Below are positions 58,122 to 64,000 of a stretch of 64,000 nt of DNA, in pieces. The stretch is from Acidobacteriota bacterium. Its GTDB lineage: Bacteria; Acidobacteriota; Terriglobia; Bryobacterales; Bryobacteraceae. Numbering within the stretch: position 1 is the stretch's first letter; every line of letters begins with the position of its first letter. Location of the stretch: the NCBI GenBank assembly GCA_003223115.1, contig QHXW01000099.1, positions 1 to 64,000 on the forward strand. Direction: 5' to 3'. The translations under genes were made by a program, and so were the position numbers. The notes under the pieces were generated by a model. The model saw nothing but the letters and a program-made list of their open reading frames with translations. It was not told the origin of the DNA and did not search any database.

Positions 58122-58979
58122 ATGCGTTACTTTTTTCTTTTCACGACTGCGGCTCTAGTTGCTCCTTTGTTCGCATCCGGACCGGAGTACGCCCAGGCTC
58201 TCAATCTCTACAAACGGACAGAGTATCAGGCCTCGCTCAAGTTGCTGCTGCCTGTCCCTCAAAAAGATCCTGGCGAGCTGGTCTTGATCGGGCAGAACTA
58301 CTTCATGCTGGGAGATGCCAAGCGAGCCAGCGATCTTTTTCAGAAGGCAACCGCTGCCGAGCCAAATCGCTCGGAGTATTTTCATTGGCTGGGACGTGCC
58401 TATGGGCGGCGGGCGGAGATATCCAACCCGTTTTCCGCGATGAGCCTGGCTTCGAAAGCACGTCAGAATTTTGAAAAGGCGGTCCAGCTGGACCCCAAAA
58501 ATAGCGAAGCCGTCAACGACCTGTTCGAGTACTATCTCGAAGCACCCGGCTTCATGGGCGGCGGCCTGGATAAAGCCGCTCAACTCGCCGAGCACATCGC
58601 CGAACTGAATTCGAGCGAAGGTTACTGGGCGCGGGCGCGCATCGCGGAAAAGCGCAAAGAGTTCCCCAGCGCCGAACAGCACCTTCGGCGCGCCATGGAA
58701 GTGGCCCCGCACCAGGTGGGCCGGATTCTGGACCTGGCCAAGTTTCTGGCCAAACAAGGGCGGTTCGACGAGAGCGACCAGACTTTCGCCGCCGCTGAAA
58801 AACTGGCGCCCAACACGCCGAAAGTGATCTACGCGCGCGCCGCGACTTATATCGAGACCAAGCGCAATATCGGCGCCGCACGCGAACTTCTCGAGAAATA
58901 TCTGGCATCGCAACTCACGCCTGACGACCCTCCGCGCTCAGAGGCGCAAAAGTTGCTTCGTCAGGCGTCGGGCGGCTGA
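58122..58979 (+). CDS. TPR-repeat exported protein
   Basis: About 285 residues from the ATG at 58122, chosen because it begins a signal peptide (MRYFFLFTTAALVAPLFASG); an ATG at 58062 is also in frame. Tetratricopeptide repeats cover most of the rest: LNLYKRTEYQASLKLLLPVP, ASDLFQKATAAEPNRSEYFH, NFEKAVQLDPKNSEAVNDLF, EQHLRRAMEVAPHQVGRILD. It is probably a periplasmic scaffold. It ends six bases before a MacB-like permease, so the two are likely cotranscribed. Confidence 0.88.
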   Translation: MRYFFLFTTAALVAPLFASGPEYAQALNLYKRTEYQASLKLLLPVPQKDPGELVLIGQNYFMLGDAKRASDLFQKATAAEPNRSEYFHWLGRAYGRRAEISNPFSAMSLASKARQNFEKAVQLDPKNSEAVNDLFEYYLEAPGFMGGGLDKAAQLAEHIAELNSSEGYWARARIAEKRKEFPSAEQHLRRAMEVAPHQVGRILDLAKFLAKQGRFDESDQTFAAAEKLAPNTPKVIYARAATYIETKRNIGAARELLEKYLASQLTPDDPPRSEAQKLLRQASGG

Positions 58980-58985
58980 TTCGTC

Positions 58986-60191
58986 ATGTTGCTTGGTGAG
59001 GCGCTGAGCTTCAGCGTCCAGGCGCTCCGCTCCAATCCCATTCGTACTTTGCTCACCGGTCTGGGCATGGTGATCGGCACCGCTTCGGTCATCCTCGTCG
59101 TCACTATCTCGCTGACCAGCCAGGACTACATCCTGGAGCAGATCGAAGGTGTGGGCGCCAACCTGATCTACGCGCAATACGAAATCGGCAGCCAGCAGAG
59201 CTCGGCACAGGTGGACGCTGATTTCATCAAGCTGGCCGATGTGGCAGCCGTGCGCCGGGAGTTGGGGGACCGCATTGTGGCCGCCACCGGGGTGATTACC
59301 ACCTTTGATCGCATGCGGCTCAATGGCAAGGATCAGGATGTGCAGGTCCTTGGTTCCGACGAGTACTACAAATCGGTGCGCAACATGGCCGTGCTGGCTG
59401 GCAGGTTCTTGGATTCGAGCGACGTGGCGCTACGCCAGAAGGTGTGTCTGTTGACCGAGAAATTGGCGCAACGGCTCTACGGCAGCCAGCCGGCGGCGCT
59501 CGGCAACATCGTCAAGATTCACGAGCTGCAGTTCACCGTTATCGGCACGTTCAAAGAAAAGGTGCAAAGTTTCGGTCAATCGGAACTGGGCGACGAGACC
59601 ATTCTGATCCCCATCACCGTGCTGCGGTACTTCACCAAGGTCGAGCGCGTAGATCCTCTGGACGTGCAGGCAAGATCCGCAACTGACGTGGAAGCCGTCA
59701 CACAACTGGTGAAGCACATCCTCGAGAGCCGCCACCGGACTGGCGCGCGCTACAAAGTGCAGAACCTCACCGCCATACTCGATGCGGCCAAGAAAATTTC
59801 GACCATCTTGAGTTTGGTTTTGATCCTGGTCTCCGCGATTGCGCTGATCATTTCCGGTATCGGCATCATGAACATCATGCTGGTCACCGTGAGCGAGCGG
59901 ACGCGGGAAATCGGTATTCGGATGGCGGTGGGCGCCTCGCGGCGCGAAGTGTTGATTCAATTTCTGACGGAGGCGATCTTGATTAGCCTTGCCGGCGGCA
60001 CCTCGGGCATCGTGGTCGGCGTGTCGATCCCACTCAGCGTGCAGCTTTTCGTGGACCTCCAGATTCCCATTTCACCGGTCTCCATCATCATCGCCTTCAC
60101 CGTTTCTTGTGCGGTGGGTTTGATTTTCGGAATGCTACCGGCCAACCGGGCTTCGAAGTTGAACCCCACCGAGGCCCTGCGCTATGAATAG
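58986..60191 (+). CDS. MacB-like ABC transporter permease
   Basis: A 401-residue permease with an N-terminal helix (RTLLTGLGMVIGTASVILVV), a MacB periplasmic core (about 45-260, GANLIYAQYEIGSQQSS) and an FtsX domain (about 275-401; IALIISGIGIMNIMLVTVSE, RTREIGIRMAVGASRREVLI, ending LNPTEALRYE). It lacks its own ATPase domain, and no ATPase gene is adjacent, so the ATP-binding partner must be elsewhere. A TolC-like gene lies downstream, pointing to a tripartite efflux or export system. Confidence 0.93.
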   Translation: MLLGEALSFSVQALRSNPIRTLLTGLGMVIGTASVILVVTISLTSQDYILEQIEGVGANLIYAQYEIGSQQSSAQVDADFIKLADVAAVRRELGDRIVAATGVITTFDRMRLNGKDQDVQVLGSDEYYKSVRNMAVLAGRFLDSSDVALRQKVCLLTEKLAQRLYGSQPAALGNIVKIHELQFTVIGTFKEKVQSFGQSELGDETILIPITVLRYFTKVERVDPLDVQARSATDVEAVTQLVKHILESRHRTGARYKVQNLTAILDAAKKISTILSLVLILVSAIALIISGIGIMNIMLVTVSERTREIGIRMAVGASRREVLIQFLTEAILISLAGGTSGIVVGVSIPLSVQLFVDLQIPISPVSIIIAFTVSCAVGLIFGMLPANRASKLNPTEALRYE

Positions 60192-60200
60192 AGATGTCCT

Positions 60201-60729
60201 ATGACGCCCAAAACCCTCATGTCGGTTGAGGAGTTCACGGCCCTGCCCGGCGACGGCATGTTGCACGAGCTCCATGAAGGAGAGCCGATTACCATGCCGC
60301 CGCCACGACCACGACACGGTAGCTGCCAGGTGGCAATCGCCGCCGCACTACGAGAGTGCGTAACGGCGCGAGATCGCGGAACGGTCTATGTCGAAAGTGG
60401 TTATCGTCTGACGCCCCATACCTCCGTGGTCCGATGTGTCTTTGGTGCGAAAATCGCGGCTGCAGGATCCGGACGAGTACTTGGACGGTGCACCCGATCT
60501 CGCTATAGAGATTGTCTCGCCCGGCGATGACGCGTCCGACCTGCGAGAAAAGGTCAAGCAATACCTCGATGCCGGCGCATTGGCCGTCTGCGTGGTTTAC
60601 CCACGCACTGAGCTGGTGGAAATCTACACTCCCGTTAACACGGCGCGCATTCTTGGGATCGAGGATACACTCGATGCGCCCGAACTGCTCCCCGGGTTCA
60701 AACTTCCGGTCCGCGCAATCTTACAATAG
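60201..60729 (+). pseudogene. Uma2-family (DUF820) putative nuclease, frameshifted
   Basis: The first frame reads MSVEEFTALPGDGMLHELHE and RPRHGSCQVAIAAALRECV, then ESGYRLTPHTSVVR. The next frame continues DVSLVRKSRLQ-like sequence, DPDEYLDGAPDLAIEIVSPG, DDASDLREKVKQYLDAG and VVYPRTELVEIY. The catalytic PD-(D/E)xK-like region (PDLAIEIVSP) is thus in a different frame from the start, with a shift near 60437. The gene lies between a permease and a TolC-like gene without clear functional link. Confidence 0.75.
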
Positions 60730-60733
60730 CCTC

Positions 60734-62020
60734 ATGCAGAGGCTTTTCAGCGTTCTCTTAGTCCCATTGTGTTCGGTCGCGCTGCGCGCGGAGGTCCACG
60801 TCATGACCCTGCGCCAGGCGGTGGACCGGGCGCTCCAACAGAATCCCGATATCGCGCTCGCACGCCTGGATGAACAGAAAGCTCAACAGGCGGTTCGTCT
60901 CACCAAAGCGCCGTTCAGCCCGCGCATCGACGCGGGTAGCGGGTTGGCTTATTCGAGCGGTTTTCCCATGAGCATAGAAGGCGCCGCGCCTTCGATCGTG
61001 CAGGCGAGGGCCACGGCTTTCGTGTTCAACCGGCAGCAGAGTTATCTGGTGGCCGCGGCCCGTGAAAATGCGCGCGGCGCTTCCATCGCCACTTCATCAA
61101 AACGCGATGAGGTCGCCTTTCGAACCGCTTCTCTATATCTGGACGCGCAGCGTGCGGCGCGGCTCGGCGATCTGGCGCGCAAGGAGATCGAGAGCATTCA
61201 GAAAGTCCAGCAGACGGTGAATGACCGGGTGAAGGAAGGACGCGAGTTGGCCATGGAAGGGAAACGCGCGGCGCTGAATGTGGCCCGTGCTCAGCAGCGC
61301 ATCGCGCAGCTCACTGGCGACCAGGAAGCGACCGAACGATCTCTGGCCGTTGTCCTGGGCTTCAGCGCCGATGATCAGGTGCACGCCACCGATCAAGCGC
61401 CAGCCACGCCCATGCTGCCTCCGAACGAGGACGCTGCCATTCAAAGCGCCATCGAATCGAGCAAAGAGTTGAAGCGGCTCCAGTCCGCCGTGATCGCCAA
61501 AGGCCTGGATGTCCGCGCGCAAAGAGCTGCCCGGCTGCCTCGCGTCGACCTGGTCGCGCAGTATGCTTTGTTCGCCAAGTTCAACAACTATGAGAATTTC
61601 TTCCGGACTTTCGAGCGCAACAATGGCCAGATCGGGATGTCGTTTCAACTGCCTATTTTGGCCGGACCCAGCGTGAGTGCCGCCGCCGCGCAAGCTGAGG
61701 CCGAGGCCGCGCATCTTCGACTGGAGATGAACGCCGCGCGCAATCGCATCATGCTGGACACGCGCCAGAGCTTCCAGAATCTAAAGAGGGCTCAAACCGC
61801 GCGCGATGTGGCCCAGCTCGATCTCGAGCTCTCTCGTGACCAGCTCAGCATTCTGCTGGCGAAGATGAATGAGGGCCGTGTCTCCATGCAGCAGGTGGAA
61901 CAAGCGCGATTCGAAGAGAACGAGAAGTGGATCGCATTCTACGACGCACAATACACAGCCGAAAAGGCGGCCTGGGATGTGCTGCGCCAGACCGGCGACC
62001 TGATGGCTGCGCTCCAGTGA
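60734..62020 (+). CDS. TolC-family outer-membrane efflux protein
   Basis: About 428 residues from the ATG at 60734, which opens a signal peptide (MQRLFSVLLVPLCSVALRAE). The body is the helical TolC/OEP pattern: MTLRQAVDRALQQNPDIALA, LYLDAQRAARLGDLARKEIE, AQAEAEAAHLRLEMNAARNR and LILDTRQSFQN-like MLDTRQSFQNLKRAQTARD. It would form the outer-membrane duct for the MacB-like permease upstream. No HlyD/MacA adaptor is seen in the window. Confidence 0.93.
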   Translation: MQRLFSVLLVPLCSVALRAEVHVMTLRQAVDRALQQNPDIALARLDEQKAQQAVRLTKAPFSPRIDAGSGLAYSSGFPMSIEGAAPSIVQARATAFVFNRQQSYLVAAARENARGASIATSSKRDEVAFRTASLYLDAQRAARLGDLARKEIESIQKVQQTVNDRVKEGRELAMEGKRAALNVARAQQRIAQLTGDQEATERSLAVVLGFSADDQVHATDQAPATPMLPPNEDAAIQSAIESSKELKRLQSAVIAKGLDVRAQRAARLPRVDLVAQYALFAKFNNYENFFRTFERNNGQIGMSFQLPILAGPSVSAAAAQAEAEAAHLRLEMNAARNRIMLDTRQSFQNLKRAQTARDVAQLDLELSRDQLSILLAKMNEGRVSMQQVEQARFEENEKWIAFYDAQYTAEKAAWDVLRQTGDLMAALQ

Positions 62021-62058
62021 TGCAGGTCCCGCGCTGAACCGCGAGCGGCCGATGTGCC

Positions 62059-64000
62059 CTATAGGAACAGCGGCGCCGCCACCAGCGTGATGGTGCTCAG
62101 CAGCTTGATCAGCACGTGCAGCGAGGGCCCGGCCGTATCTTTGAACGGATCGCCAACGGTGTCTCCGACCACGCTCGCTTTGTGAGCGTCCGATCCTTTG
62201 CCCCCGTAAGCGCCTGTCTCGATGTACTTCTTGGCGTTGTCCCATGCGCCCCCGCCGTTGTTCATGAGCGTAGCGAGCAGGATGCCCGCGATGGTCCCCA
62301 CCATCAAAAACGCCGCGACCGAGACGGTTCCCACGGGGAACGCATCGTTCGGATCGGCAAACAGGCGGAATACCATGCCCACGGCGACCGGACTCGCTAC
62401 CGCCAATACACCCGGCACCACCATAGCCTTGAGCGCCGACTTGGTAACGATATCGACGCACGTGCCATAGTCCGGATCCGACGTGCCCTGCATGATGCCC
62501 GCGTTGGCCTTGAACTGGCGGCGCACTTCTTCAATTACCGTCTGCGCCGTGCGGCCCACCGCTTTGATGGCGAACGAGCTAAACAGATAGACCAGCATCG
62601 CGCCCAGCAACGCGCCCGTGAACACCGGCACGTGGCCGATGTCGACACTGAACGGCACATTCTCTTTGTGCAGCAGGCCTTTCACTTCGTCGATATAGGC
62701 GGAGAACAGCAGGAACGCCGCCAGCGCCGCGCTGCCGATGGCGTAGCCTTTGGTCAGCGCCTTGGTGGTGTTGCCCACCGAGTCCAGGCGGTCGGTGCGG
62801 TTGCGGATCTCCTCCGGCTGGTGCGACATTTCGATGATGCCGCCGGCATTATCGGTGATCGGTCCAAACGTGTCCATCGCCAGAATATAAGCCGCCGTCG
62901 AAAGCATGCCCATGGTCGCGATAGCGGTGCCGTACAGGCCGGCGGATTGCTGCGTGACGCCCGTCAAGCCAGCGTTGATGCCCAGATAATAGCTGCTCAT
63001 GATGGCGGCCGAGATCACGATCACCGGCGCCGCCACGCACTCCAGACCGATGGCGAACCCAGAAATGATCGTCGTCGCCGGCCCCGTCAGGCAAGCCTTG
63101 GCGATCGACTGCACCGGCCGGTACTTATATTCGGTGTAGTACTGCGTGATGTAGACGAACAGGAAGCTGGTCGCAATGCCCACAACCCCAGCGGCGAATA
63201 GCATCATGTTGCCCTTGAGCAGCATTTGCACCGCGGCATAGAAGCCCATCAGAGCCAGAACCGTGGTCATATAAAACCCGCGGTTCAGCGCCTGCATGGG
63301 GTCGCGATCTTCGCGGGTCTTTACCACGAGCACCCCCACGATCGAAGCAATCAGACCAAACGCGCGCGCCACCAGCGGGAACAGGATTCCCTCGATCCCG
63401 AACACCGGGAATAGGGCCGCTCCCAGAATCATGGCACCCACATTTTCCGCCGCCGTCGACTCGAACAGGTCGGCTCCGCGACCGGCGCAATCGCCAACAT
63501 TGTCGCCCACAAGGTCCGCGATCACCGCCGGGTTGCGCGGGTCATCTTCCGGAATGCCGGCTTCTACTTTCCCCACGAGATCGGCGCCCACGTCGGCCGC
63601 CTTGGTATAGATGCCGCCGCCGAGTTGCGCGAACAGCGCCACGAAACTAGCACCAAAGCCAAAAGCCACGATCTGCGTGGGCACGTCCCGTGGATGATTG
63701 AGACCGTCGAAAGCCCAGAAGAGCACCCCCACGCCGAGCAGCGAGAGCGCTACCACGCTCAAACCGGTGACCGCCCCACCGCGCAATGAAATTTGCAGCG
63801 CCTTATTCAGACTGCCGCGCGCCGCCGATGCCGTCCGGATGTTGCTGCGGATCGAAACCCACATGCCGCTGAAACCCGCGAGCGTAGAACAGAGCGCGCC
63901 CGACACGAAAGAGATGGTCATGCGCGTGGCCAGCGTCGAATCGCCTTTACCCAGCCAATAGCCCAAATAAATAATGACGGCCAGAAGGAGGGCCAGGCCT
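62059..64000 (-). CDS. hppA: H+-translocating membrane pyrophosphatase (5' end beyond right edge)
   Basis: At least 646 codons of a membrane pyrophosphatase that pumps ions using PPi. The frame stays open to the window edge (GLALLLAVIIYLGYWLGKG), so the N-terminus is missing. It has the PPi-binding DVGADLVGKVE and DDPRNPAVIADLVGDNVGDC, about 14 helices, and DSHKAS-type GSDAHKASVVGDTVGDPFKD near the C-terminus. The K+-specificity site reads GNTTKALTKG, with Lys and Thr where K+-dependent enzymes have Ala and Gly, so it should be K+-independent. That residue rule is established for the family. Confidence 0.97.
   Translation of the reverse strand, partial: GLALLLAVIIYLGYWLGKGDSTLATRMTISFVSGALCSTLAGFSGMWVSIRSNIRTASAARGSLNKALQISLRGGAVTGLSVVALSLLGVGVLFWAFDGLNHPRDVPTQIVAFGFGASFVALFAQLGGGIYTKAADVGADLVGKVEAGIPEDDPRNPAVIADLVGDNVGDCAGRGADLFESTAAENVGAMILGAALFPVFGIEGILFPLVARAFGLIASIVGVLVVKTREDRDPMQALNRGFYMTTVLALMGFYAAVQMLLKGNMMLFAAGVVGIATSFLFVYITQYYTEYKYRPVQSIAKACLTGPATTIISGFAIGLECVAAPVIVISAAIMSSYYLGINAGLTGVTQQSAGLYGTAIATMGMLSTAAYILAMDTFGPITDNAGGIIEMSHQPEEIRNRTDRLDSVGNTTKALTKGYAIGSAALAAFLLFSAYIDEVKGLLHKENVPFSVDIGHVPVFTGALLGAMLVYLFSSFAIKAVGRTAQTVIEEVRRQFKANAGIMQGTSDPDYGTCVDIVTKSALKAMVVPGVLAVASPVAVGMVFRLFADPNDAFPVGTVSVAAFLMVGTIAGILLATLMNNGGGAWDNAKKYIETGAYGGKGSDAHKASVVGDTVGDPFKDTAGPSLHVLIKLLSTITLVAAPLFL

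Noticed and set aside
62116-63201. 361-codon plus-strand frame opposite hppA
   Set aside because: Arg/His/Gln-rich antisense shadow of hppA.

Overview
The window looks like chromosome of an acidobacterium, most likely of the Solibacter/Bryobacter branch. This rests on the protein families present: ADOP-type FtsX permeases, Oar-like TonB-dependent barrels, a VWFA-related acidobacterial protein, a secreted Ig-like protein with the Solibacter-type C-terminal domain, a subtilase with a C-terminal SVIWG-repeat tail, NIPSNAP, DUF4242 and DUF2911 proteins, and small Tat-signal enzymes. The assignment is an inference from gene content, because no rRNA or tRNA gene was seen.

Layout. 1-9.3 kb is eroded: a partial IS element, a broken nucleotide-transporter relative, a subtilase, a lone membrane sensor domain, an S41 peptidase homologue that has lost both catalytic residues, a multiply frameshifted adhesin-like gene and a group II intron remnant. 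9.3-11.4 kb holds groS-groL behind a CIRCE-like operator. 11.7-13.1 kb holds an AhpD/carboxymuconolactone-decarboxylase-like gene with an in-frame TGA exactly at the second Cys of its CxxC motif, followed by a SECIS-like hairpin, which makes it a candidate selenoprotein. A NIPSNAP gene follows. 13.1-18.1 kb has a truncated Oar barrel, a DmpA-type peptidase, an AIM24 protein and a hemerythrin. 18.2-21.1 kb is a plus-strand run purC-cvpA-fis-like-gph-HIT. 21-25.5 kb and 28-31.4 kb are mostly pseudogenes, broken by an intact lactate-permease-type transporter and an SDR. 31.5-37.6 kb carries a VWFA protein, a 1128-residue exported protein of unknown function, and an ADOP permease pseudogene with an internal inversion. 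37.7-41.8 kb is the conserved tesA / ybbA-ybbP divergent arrangement. 43.8-47.5 kb is a tightly packed operon (Gfo/Idh/MocA oxidoreductase, sugar isomerase, amidohydrolase, MsrB). 48.9-52.2 kb has an amino-acid permease with a broken prolyl oligopeptidase. 52.3-57.2 kb is an arginine block: argG-argH-argR translationally coupled and closed by a terminator, and argF behind tandem ARG boxes. 58-62 kb has a TPR protein, a MacB-like permease and a TolC-like protein. The right edge cuts a K+-independent H+-pyrophosphatase.

The arginine genes form one regulated circuit: ArgR is made from the biosynthetic operon and the ARG boxes lie in front of argF. groESL is probably under HrcA. A 130-bp element occurs twice, just downstream of groL and of argF and in the same orientation relative to each gene.

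About a quarter of the loci are damaged by small indels, nonsense codons, deletions, an inversion and IS or intron scars, while housekeeping genes are intact. This fits genuine gene decay better than poor sequence quality, though only raw reads could settle it. Coordinates of broken genes are approximate at their ends.
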